From RZZS01 sp964498755 (lineage in GTDB: Bacteria > Pseudomonadota > Alphaproteobacteria > Micavibrionales > Micavibrionaceae), in assembly GCA_964498755.1 (NCBI GenBank), contig CAZCIB010000040.1, forward strand, positions 1-22,673: a stretch of 22,673 bases of DNA, in the 5' to 3' direction. Under the pieces are notes generated by a model. It saw nothing but the letters and a program-made list of their open reading frames with translations, made no database searches and was not told the DNA's origin. The position numbers and the translations under genes are program-made. How positions within the stretch are numbered: position 1 is the stretch's first letter; every line of letters starts with the position of its first letter. Positions 15,783-22,673 of this stretch are shown here, one piece after another.

Positions 15783-16966
15783 GTGATTCTTTTTTTTGAC
15801 CATGAGATGAACGGCAGTTCGACAAATTTCCAGATCAGATAGCTTGCGACGCATGAAATAATCAATAAACAGGCAAAGGCTGCAAGCCAGCTTAGAGGCA
15901 TGTTATCCGCATTGTCGTATATTAATGCGCCAGCATGGACGGAAGGAATCAAAAACAGCATGTGCGTGAGATACAGGGAGTAGGAAATTCGCGCAAAAAA
16001 TCTGTGAACTACGCCCTTAAACAGACGGGCCGCCCGGCAGCCGCCCAGAAGTCCGAGCATCATCAGGGCAAAGCCAAAAGCGAGCAAGGATGGTAGAAGC
16101 GCCTTGTCAAAGAGCGTGACATGTTTGTCAATCAGGTTTCCGCTTAAGGAAAGCGCAAGAAAAACAATAGCGCCGCTCCAGAAGAGCCATTCGCGGAGCG
16201 CGGGCTTGCAGAACTCCCGCCTGATTCCATCCTCCCTCCAGAGCAGCGCGCAAGCCATTCCGGCCAGTAAGCCGTCCATGCTCAGGTGAAAGACGGTGCG
16301 CATGTCTTCAAACCAGGTTTCATAGTCATGGTAAGTTGCAATCGTCAGGGACGTCGCGAGCCTTATCAGGATCAAAAGGCCTGCAAAGCCTGCCAGAGCC
16401 GACAGGCGACAGCGCATGTCTTCAACGCGCAGCAAAACCACAACAATGAGAGGCGCAAGCAGATAAAACTTAATCTCGATGGCAAGGGACCAGAAAATAA
16501 AGCAGATATCCGAAGGAAAATAATCATTCAAAAACAAAAGGTGGTAAACATAGCGCCATCCCCAGACGCCATCGGAATCGAGAGGGAAAGGCGTGAAAAG
16601 ACCCGTGGCGGTAAGCGTCAGCACAAGATAGTAGGCGGGCGCAATGCGAAAAAAACGTTTTTTGTAAAAAAACCAGATGTTCTCCTGGCGTTTTTCACGG
16701 TCTTCCAAGCGGGCGAGCAATAGCTGCCTTGTGATCAGGAAACCGCTTAACACGAAAAAGAGATCGACGCCGATCCAGCCGTTATAGAGTAAATGGCCGA
16801 ACTCCACAGGACCGAGTTTTAGAAAAGGTTCGGATAAATCAGGCCAGTAAGGCTTGAGACTGTGCCGCGCGAGCACAAGAAAAATGGCCAGAGCCCGCAA
16901 TCCGTCCAGAACATCAATATGTTTTTCAATTGTCCGCATGGCTTTATTTGCCTTTAGCCAAAACAT
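15764..16966 (-). CDS. Membrane acyltransferase, OafA/AT3 family
   Basis: 400 residues, or 391 if translation starts at ATG 16939 (MRTIEKH), where the family homology begins; neither start has a strong ribosome-binding site. About ten membrane helices. Motifs of the acyltransferase-3 family are present: DGLRALAIFLVLARHS with His35, NGWIGVDLFFVLSGFLIT, KKRFFRIAPAYYLVL, SLAIEIKFYLLAPL, ARISYSLYLTHM and a C-terminal WKFVELPFISW. These enzymes transfer acetyl or other acyl groups from the cytoplasm onto O-antigen, peptidoglycan or exopolysaccharide at the inner membrane. No SGNH domain is attached, and the acceptor is unknown. Convergent with the IcmD-like gene: its last five codons and stop are encoded inside the shared terminator. 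Confidence 0.88.
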   Translation of the reverse strand: MFWLKANKAMRTIEKHIDVLDGLRALAIFLVLARHSLKPYWPDLSEPFLKLGPVEFGHLLYNGWIGVDLFFVLSGFLITRQLLLARLEDREKRQENIWFFYKKRFFRIAPAYYLVLTLTATGLFTPFPLDSDGVWGWRYVYHLLFLNDYFPSDICFIFWSLAIEIKFYLLAPLIVVVLLRVEDMRCRLSALAGFAGLLILIRLATSLTIATYHDYETWFEDMRTVFHLSMDGLLAGMACALLWREDGIRREFCKPALREWLFWSGAIVFLALSLSGNLIDKHVTLFDKALLPSLLAFGFALMMLGLLGGCRAARLFKGVVHRFFARISYSLYLTHMLFLIPSVHAGALIYDNADNMPLSWLAAFACLLIISCVASYLIWKFVELPFISWSKKRITKRNRD

Positions 16967-17065
16967 TTGCTAGAAGAGCTGGGGAAAACAACAGTTACGC
17001 TACAACTATAGACTTACTGCGTGTTAAAAAAGAGAAGAAAATTTAACTGGCGGGATTAGGCGCGC

Positions 17066-18340
17066 ATGCATTTTAACGAATTTGGTTTTCAGGATAAAAT
17101 AATACAGGCGGTGACCGAATGCGGTTACACCGAGCCGACGCCTATTCAGGAAAAAGCGATTCCGCATATCCTGCGCGGCGCCGACGTAATAGGCCTGGCG
17201 CAGACCGGGACCGGCAAGACGGCTGGCTTTATCTTGCCGATGCTCGAGATTCTATCTGGAGGGCGCGCAAAGTCGCGCATGCCGCGCTCGCTTGTTCTTG
17301 CCCCGACGCGCGAACTGGCGGCGCAGGTCGCGGAAAATTTTGATGAATACGGGAAACACCTGAAGCTTTCAAAAGCGCTGTTGACCGGCGGCACGTCTAT
17401 GGCCGACCAGATGAAGATGCTGGACCGCGGCGTTGACGTGTTAATCGCGACGCCCGGACGCTTACTTGACCTGTTCGGGCGCGGCTCGATCCTGTTGACG
17501 GATGTCAAGGTTCTGGTTGTTGATGAGGCCGACCGCATGCTGGATATGGGATTTATTCCCGATATCGACAAGATTATATCGCTTCTGCCGCCGCGCAGGC
17601 AGACGCTTCTGTTTTCCGCGACAATGGCGCCGGAGATACAAAAGCTCGCCGAGAAATATATGTTTTCTCCTGTTGAGGTCTCTGTCGCGGTACGATCAGC
17701 CGCCGCTGAGACCGTCGTGCAGAAACTGGTTGTGACGGATTCGCGCCGCAAGCGCCGCGCGCTCGAAGATATCATTGCGCAGGAAGATATTCGCAACGCC
17801 TTTATTTTTATGAACCGCAAGCGCGACGTGCCCAAGGTCTGCGACTGGCTGAAAAAGGGTGGCCATAATGTGGCGCCCTTACACGGGGATATGGCGCAAA
17901 GCGAACGCAACGCCATGCTTGAGCGGTTCAAATCGGGAGAAGCGCGCTTTATGGTCTGTAGTGATGTCGCTGCGCGTGGTCTGGATGTTCAGGCGGTTTC
18001 GCACGTGATTAATTTTGACGTGCCGATGAATGCCGAAGACTATGTCCACCGTATTGGACGGACGGGCCGCGCCGGGCTGGACGGTCAGGCCTGGACGATA
18101 GCCACTCCCGAAGAGGACAAATACATTCAGGCCATAGAGAAAATCATTGGCAGGCCCTTGCCCCGGGCTGAAACGCATAAGGTCAGTGAAAAATCCGAGG
18201 CTGACAGGCCAAAAGCCCCTGTCAGGCGCGAGAGTAAGAAACATTCAGGAAAACCTCGCAGACGATACGAAGCTGAAGAGGATGAAGACGTCGTCGGCTT
18301 TGGCGATGATATGCCCGCCTTTTTTAAGGCTGGTCAATAG
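17066..18340 (+). CDS. DEAD-box ATP-dependent RNA helicase (RhlE-like)
   Basis: 424 residues with all helicase motifs: Q motif GYTEPTPIQ (20-28), Walker A AQTGTGKT (45-52), PTRELAAQ (80-87), TPGRL (129-133), DEAD (153-156), SAT (184-186), RGLDV (304-308) and HRIGRTGRAG (328-337). The C-terminal extension (about 370-424) is first basic (RRESKKHSGKPRRRYE), then acidic (EEDEDVVGFGDD), as in RhlE-type helicases involved in ribosome assembly and mRNA turnover. TTAGG lies upstream of ATG 17066. It is followed 59 bases later by lptD on the same strand, but nothing shows they share a transcript. RhlE versus DeaD/CsdA assignment rests on length and tail and is less certain. Confidence 0.9.
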   Translation: MHFNEFGFQDKIIQAVTECGYTEPTPIQEKAIPHILRGADVIGLAQTGTGKTAGFILPMLEILSGGRAKSRMPRSLVLAPTRELAAQVAENFDEYGKHLKLSKALLTGGTSMADQMKMLDRGVDVLIATPGRLLDLFGRGSILLTDVKVLVVDEADRMLDMGFIPDIDKIISLLPPRRQTLLFSATMAPEIQKLAEKYMFSPVEVSVAVRSAAAETVVQKLVVTDSRRKRRALEDIIAQEDIRNAFIFMNRKRDVPKVCDWLKKGGHNVAPLHGDMAQSERNAMLERFKSGEARFMVCSDVAARGLDVQAVSHVINFDVPMNAEDYVHRIGRTGRAGLDGQAWTIATPEEDKYIQAIEKIIGRPLPRAETHKVSEKSEADRPKAPVRRESKKHSGKPRRRYEAEEDEDVVGFGDDMPAFFKAGQ

Positions 18341-18370
18341 CTCTTCTTGACCTTGCATGATATGCCCGCC
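18306..18370. repeat. 14-bp direct repeat across the helicase stop
   Basis: ATGATATGCCCGCC occurs at 18306-18319, inside the last helicase codons, and again at 18357-18370 in the gap before lptD; the copies are 51 bases apart. It may be a remnant of a short tandem duplication. Confidence 0.6.
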
Positions 18371-18399
18371 ACACTTCAGAAGTTTTCCAATAACAGTGG

Positions 18400-20670
18400 A
18401 TGAGCATTTCCTTGGGGCAAATCGTGAAAAAACGCGGCAGGACACGACTGGGGATGACGCTTTTATGCGGGGTGGCTATCAGCAACCTTGCAGTTTCATC
18501 CTCTTTTGCGCAGCCGCCGCCGGACTCTTCACAAGAACAGCTCCCCGTTGATTTAACAGCCGACAGGCTTTTACACGATGAAGAAGCGCAGATTATAAGC
18601 GCCGCCGGTAATGTTGAGCTTGTTCAGGGCGGACGCATTTTAAAGGCGGAAGAAATTATTTACAGTCTGGATCAGGATCGCGTTATCGCGCGCGGCGACG
18701 TCGTGCTCAATGACGAAAACGGCGACGTTCATTTCGCCGATTACGTGGAGCTTACGTCTTCCCTGCGAAGTGGTTTTGTTCGCGGGCTGAGGTCTTTGCT
18801 TGCTGACGGTTCGCGCTTTGCCGCTGATGAGGGGGAGCGGATTGACGGTACAAAAACCGTCATGACAGAGGCGTCCTATACGCCTTGCGAGCCTTGCGAG
18901 GAGGATCCTGACAAGCCCCCCATCTGGCAGATTACGGCGGATGAGGTGATCCACGATGAAAAGCAAAAGCGCATTTCATATCGCAATGCGAAGTTTGAAG
19001 TCTGGGGCGCGCCCGTTGCATGGACGCCGTATTTTTCGCATCCTGATGGCACGGTCAAGCAAAAGAGCGGTTTTCTGACTCCTTTGCTGGGCTACGACAG
19101 CGAGCTGGGCGGAAGCGTGGAAAGTCGCTATTACTGGGCCATCGGGCCTGATCGCGACGCGACCTTCGGCATCAGGGGCTTTACGCAGGAAGCGCCGCTT
19201 GTGACAGGCGAATACCGGCAAAGATGGGCGAACGCGACTTTTGCAATAAGGGGTAGCGCAACATATTCCGGCCGGACAGACAGCATCGCGGGCGAAGATG
19301 TTAAAATAGACGAAGAGACGCGCGGTCATGTTGAGGGTGAGGGAAAGTGGGACGTCAACGAACATTGGCGCACAGGCTTTAATATCGATTACGCTTCCGA
19401 CGACCAGTATTTGCGCCAGTACGATATCTCCAGTGAAGATGTTCTGGAGAATGAAGTTTACGCGGAGCGGTTTTCCGGCCGGAATTATGCGGAAGTCAGG
19501 GCTATTGCTTTTCAGGATGTGCGTATCGGCGAAGAGCGCGTCGCGGATCAACCGAATATTATTCCCGAAGCGCGGGCGAGTTTTTATGGGCAGCCGGGAC
19601 GCTCTCTGGGCGGACGCTGGCATGTTGAGGCCTCTGTTCTCGGGTTGCAGCGCCAGGGCAGCGATCAGGATGTGACGCGCGGCATTCTGTATGCGGACTG
19701 GGAGCGGCGCTTTATACATTCGGCGGGCCTGGCGACAACTGTTAATCTAGGCGCGCGGGGGGATGCGTACCATACCAGCGACAGAACCCGCACAGGTATC
19801 GATCCCACACGGGATGACGACGAGACGGAATACAGAAGTTTTGCGCGCGCGCATATCGTCAGCGGCTATCCTCTGGTTAAACAGTTGGAAACATCCCAGG
19901 TCGTTATTGAACCGAAAGCGGCCCTGACCCTTTCTCCGGATGTGGATGACGATCTGAAAATTCCGAACGAGGACAGTCAGGACGTTCAGATTGATTCTGC
20001 GAACTTGTTTCAGCCCAACCGTTTTCCAGGTTATGACAGAATTGAGGATCAAAGCCGGGTGACATATGGCTTAAGCGCAGGCGTTTACGGGTATGACGGC
20101 TCTTATGCTGATGTATTTGTAGGACAGAGTTACCGTTTTGAAGAAGAGGGCAATCCTTTTCCGCGCGGCTCCGGCCTGAGCGAACGCGAGTCGGATATCG
20201 TCGGTCAGGTCTCGGCAAACTATCAGGACAGATTTAATCTAAACTACAGATTTCAGCTGGGGGCCGAGTCCGTGACTTCAAGGCGTCATGAAGTTGACGC
20301 TTATGCGCGCTGGCGCAGGCTGCAAATTGATAGTTCCTATCTTTACGCCAGGGCTCTGGAGGGCACGGACATAGATGAAAGCCGCGAACAGCTTCAGGCG
20401 GGCGCAGCGTATTTTGTATCCGATCACTGGCGCGCGCGCGTCGCGTCCCAGTATGATCTGGGGGCTGAACCGGGTTTGCGCCGGGCTGAATTCGGGCTGG
20501 ATTATTTCGGGCAGTGCGTGAATGTTTATAGTACTGTCTCGCGCGAATTGACCCGTGAGGCCACTGGCGACAGCGGTACGGAAATCATGTTCCGCATCGG
20601 ATTGAAAAACCTTGGCGAATTCCAGACCTCGGGTTTGGATGCGCCGGGTGGTGACGAAACAGAAGAATAA
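18400..20670 (+). CDS. lptD: LPS-assembly outer-membrane protein LptD
   Basis: 756 residues. A signal peptide is followed by an OstA/LptA-like beta-jellyroll (about 48-155: LPVDLTADRLLHDEEAQIIS, GNVELVQGGRILKAEEI) and an LptD barrel (about 215-750). A CxxC (C163, C166 in TPCEPCEEDP) and a late Cys706 (FGQCVNVY) correspond to the disulfides that switch on LptD in E. coli. With LptE it inserts lipopolysaccharide into the outer leaflet, so the organism makes LPS. ATG 18400 has no clear ribosome-binding site. GTG 18424 is a good alternative: GGGG lies 6 bases upstream, and its product begins with a conventional KKRGR signal peptide. Typical alphaproteobacterial neighbours (lptF/lptG, surA, pdxA) are missing. 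Confidence 0.9.
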   Translation: MSISLGQIVKKRGRTRLGMTLLCGVAISNLAVSSSFAQPPPDSSQEQLPVDLTADRLLHDEEAQIISAAGNVELVQGGRILKAEEIIYSLDQDRVIARGDVVLNDENGDVHFADYVELTSSLRSGFVRGLRSLLADGSRFAADEGERIDGTKTVMTEASYTPCEPCEEDPDKPPIWQITADEVIHDEKQKRISYRNAKFEVWGAPVAWTPYFSHPDGTVKQKSGFLTPLLGYDSELGGSVESRYYWAIGPDRDATFGIRGFTQEAPLVTGEYRQRWANATFAIRGSATYSGRTDSIAGEDVKIDEETRGHVEGEGKWDVNEHWRTGFNIDYASDDQYLRQYDISSEDVLENEVYAERFSGRNYAEVRAIAFQDVRIGEERVADQPNIIPEARASFYGQPGRSLGGRWHVEASVLGLQRQGSDQDVTRGILYADWERRFIHSAGLATTVNLGARGDAYHTSDRTRTGIDPTRDDDETEYRSFARAHIVSGYPLVKQLETSQVVIEPKAALTLSPDVDDDLKIPNEDSQDVQIDSANLFQPNRFPGYDRIEDQSRVTYGLSAGVYGYDGSYADVFVGQSYRFEEEGNPFPRGSGLSERESDIVGQVSANYQDRFNLNYRFQLGAESVTSRRHEVDAYARWRRLQIDSSYLYARALEGTDIDESREQLQAGAAYFVSDHWRARVASQYDLGAEPGLRRAEFGLDYFGQCVNVYSTVSRELTREATGDSGTEIMFRIGLKNLGEFQTSGLDAPGGDETEE

Positions 20671-20688
20671 ACAGTCAACGACATAATA

Positions 20689-22578
20689 ATGATATTTATT
20701 GAGAATACCGACTTTCATATGTGGTTTGTGCTGGGCTTGACGCTTCTGGCGATTGTTTTCTATTCGCGAGAAAAGCTGCCTATGGAGGTGACAAGCGTTG
20801 CGCTTTTGACCTGTCTTTTGCTTTTTGGACAGTTTTTCCCGGTTTATGACGCCAACGGACGCAATACGATTGACGCGAGCGCCTTGCTTGCGGGGTTTGC
20901 CAACCCGGCCCTGATAGCTGTTCTCGCGCTGCTCGTGATGGGGCAGGCCATAATCCAGACGGATGCGCTACGGCCCCTGATACGGCTGTTTCTAAGTGGC
21001 GGGCAGAACATGGCGTGGTTTTCCATGGCGGGAATCCTGATGTTTGTCATGGTATTCAGCGCATTTTTGAACAATACGCCGCTTGTCGTGATTGCCATAC
21101 CGATTATGCAGGCTCTGGCCGAAAAAGCGGGCATAACGGAAAGCCGGATGATGATGCCGCTGAGTTATGTCGCCATTCTTGGCGGCATGATGACTTTGAT
21201 CGGTTCCTCTACGAACCTGCTTGTCTCGGATATAATCGCGGACCATGGTTATGAGCGCATCGGATTCTTTGACTTTACAATTCCGGGCATGATGATGGCC
21301 GGCGTCGGTTTGTTGTATATCATTTTCATTTTACCCAGAACCTTGCCCGACAGGACTTCGCTAACACGGCAGTTGATGGGGGGAAGCGAACGTGAATTCA
21401 TCGCGGAGCTGGACATCACAACTGAAAGCAAGCTGGTCGGGCTGGAGTGCCACGAGGGAAAATTCCCGGAGTTGCCGGATTTGAGCATCCGGCTGATCCA
21501 GCGCGCAGGTCACTTGATCCTGCCGCCTTTTGAGGGGTATCGTATCGAACCGGGCGACATCCTGATCGTGGCGGCGACCCGTAAAACGCTGACGGATCTG
21601 CTCTCCAAATATCCCGGCTTTTTACTCTCGCAGGATCAGGAGAAAACGCACGAAGCCGCGAAAGAGGACCCGGCGCTGGAGGGGCAGGGCGGCGCCCCGG
21701 ATCTGGAGCAAAAAGCCGCAGAGAGCCGGGCTCTGGCGGAAATTATGATAACGCCGGCCTCACGCATGGTTGATATGAGCCTTGATCAGGCGGGATTCCA
21801 CAGGCAGTTCGGCGTTGTTGTTCTGGGCATACAAAGGCGCGCGCGCGTCGTGCGCAGGCGGCTGGGCCGTATCAGGTTAGAGGCGGGGGATGTGCTTCTG
21901 GTCGCCGGGACAATCGGGGCGATCGATTCCATGCGCAACAACCCGGATATCATCGTTCTCTCAGGTACAAAAAAAGAACTGCCGCTGCCAAAGAAAGCCC
22001 CTATCGCCGGGGCTATCTTTCTCGGGACTGTTTTACTGGCATCGACAGGGGTATTATCTATAACCGTTGCGGCGATAACGGGTTCCGTACTCCTGATCGC
22101 AACGGGCTGTTTGAATATCAGGCAGGCGACGCGCGCCATAGACCGTAAAATATTATTGCTTGTGGGATCCATGCTGGCTTTGGGGACGGCGATGGAAGCC
22201 ACCGGCGGCGCGCAGTTTATAGCGGACCAGATACTCACCTTGCCCTATACGGACGTGCCGCTTTTCCTGGCCGCTCTTTTATTCATTATCATTGCCTTGA
22301 TGACGAATATACTATCAAACAATGCCTGCGCGATCCTGTTCGCCCCGATTGCGCTCAATATGGCGGTGAACGTGAATGTCGACCCGTATGTCTTTGCGAT
22401 ACTTGTAATCTTTGCCGCCAACTGTTCCTTCGCGTCTCCGATCGGATACAAGACGAATTTGCTCGTTATGGGGCCGGGACACTACCGTTTCATGGATTTT
22501 GTCAAGGCGGGCATTCCGCTCGTGCTTGTGATGTGGATAACGTATATCGCGATTGCGAAGTTTTATTATGGACTTTGA
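20689..22578 (+). CDS. SLC13/DASS-type permease with two RCK_C (TrkA-C) domains
   Basis: 629 residues. Membrane helices at about 10-215 and 440-625 flank two cytoplasmic RCK_C domains (about 235-305, ELDITTESKLVGLECHEGKF to DILIVAATRKTL; about 345-425, AEIMITPASRM to DVLLVAGTIGAID). The substrate/Na+ motifs of the family are visible in both halves: SAFLNNTP (124-131) with IGSSTNLLV (171-179), and ILSNNACA (541-548) with SPIGYKTNLLV (583-593). Proteins of this layout transport sulfate or other anions, or act as sodium-coupled carboxylate carriers; the RCK_C domains probably sense a nucleotide or ion. It begins 18 bases after lptD and may be read from the same transcript. Start 20689 lacks a good RBS; ATG 20719 (MWFVLGL) is an alternative. 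The substrate is unassigned. Confidence 0.85.
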   Translation: MIFIENTDFHMWFVLGLTLLAIVFYSREKLPMEVTSVALLTCLLLFGQFFPVYDANGRNTIDASALLAGFANPALIAVLALLVMGQAIIQTDALRPLIRLFLSGGQNMAWFSMAGILMFVMVFSAFLNNTPLVVIAIPIMQALAEKAGITESRMMMPLSYVAILGGMMTLIGSSTNLLVSDIIADHGYERIGFFDFTIPGMMMAGVGLLYIIFILPRTLPDRTSLTRQLMGGSEREFIAELDITTESKLVGLECHEGKFPELPDLSIRLIQRAGHLILPPFEGYRIEPGDILIVAATRKTLTDLLSKYPGFLLSQDQEKTHEAAKEDPALEGQGGAPDLEQKAAESRALAEIMITPASRMVDMSLDQAGFHRQFGVVVLGIQRRARVVRRRLGRIRLEAGDVLLVAGTIGAIDSMRNNPDIIVLSGTKKELPLPKKAPIAGAIFLGTVLLASTGVLSITVAAITGSVLLIATGCLNIRQATRAIDRKILLLVGSMLALGTAMEATGGAQFIADQILTLPYTDVPLFLAALLFIIIALMTNILSNNACAILFAPIALNMAVNVNVDPYVFAILVIFAANCSFASPIGYKTNLLVMGPGHYRFMDFVKAGIPLVLVMWITYIAIAKFYYGL

Positions 22579-22620
22579 GAAGCGAGAAACGAGAAACATC
22601 GTCAGAATAATCTCGCTTCT
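22578..22620 (+). terminator. Ten-bp hairpin after the permease, probable terminator
   Basis: AGAAGCGAGA (22578-22587) and TCTCGCTTCT (22611-22620) are perfectly complementary with a 23-base loop, starting on the permease stop codon. No T-tract follows; the terminal repeat begins three bases later. The long loop weakens the call; a U-tract could have been displaced by the element. Confidence 0.45.
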
Positions 22621-22622
22621 AT

Positions 22623-22673
22623 AGGGCGCCTCTAAAAACAGCATAAAGTATCGATATCTGAAGCAAGGATGCC
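22623..22673 (-). repeat. Right copy of the 51-bp terminal inverted repeat
   Basis: Exact reverse complement of 4-54. Here the repeat follows the permease hairpin instead of interrupting a gene. The flanks differ from the left copy (ATA before AGGGCGCC here, TTA there), so no target-site duplication links the two, as expected if each belongs to a separate element copy outside the window. Confidence 0.85.

Noticed and set aside
1..22673. Whole window as one transposon bounded by inverted repeats
   Set aside because: Interior genes are mostly core envelope functions (tamAB, lptD), there is no transposase, and no target duplication joins the ends.

Overview
The window looks like a Gram-negative chromosome segment, most likely from an alphaproteobacterium. 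It carries outer-membrane assembly genes (TamA, TamB, LptD), a TorF/TIGR02001-type outer-membrane protein, a Zur-type Fur regulator, and two genes resembling the rhizobial Y4yA/Y4xP pair. The placement is inferred from gene content only; I could not run a phylogeny.

Layout. (1) Both ends carry the same 51-base sequence in inverted orientation (4-54 and 22623-22673), probably the end of a multicopy mobile element. (2) 31-4965 is a possible zinc-linked biosynthetic locus: a frameshifted FAD oxidoreductase (minus strand), a divergent Y4yA-like PLP decarboxylase, a cysteine-synthase-like enzyme fused to a rhodanese domain, then zur. A Zur-box-like sequence (13/15 to the core consensus) lies in the divergent promoter region. 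(3) 5029-8608 (minus strand) is an ammonium/envelope block: a TorF-type porin, an ammonium transporter fused to a methyl-accepting chemotaxis signalling domain, and a small exported acidic protein. A strong hairpin terminator at 4978-5006 closes it. The PII gene (glnK) I would expect beside amt is absent. (4) 8609-9667 is gene-poor and holds a decayed AAA-ATPase (DUF4143-like) fragment and a palindromic intergenic repeat. (5) 9668-15037 is tamA-tamB with directly abutting stop and start. (6) 15038-15721 is an AT-rich regulatory region with repeated motifs, followed by an orphan IcmD/DotE-like small membrane protein with a very strong ribosome-binding site. (7) 15764-16966 is a convergent acyltransferase sharing a terminator. 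(8) 17066-22578 holds a DEAD-box helicase, lptD and an SLC13-type permease with two RCK_C domains, all on the plus strand.

The two most interesting items are the Amt-MCP fusion, which could couple ammonium passage directly to chemotaxis signalling, and the candidate Zur-controlled metallophore-like cluster. Ordinary envelope genes fill most of the rest. No rRNA, complete tRNA, CRISPR array or intact transposase is visible.
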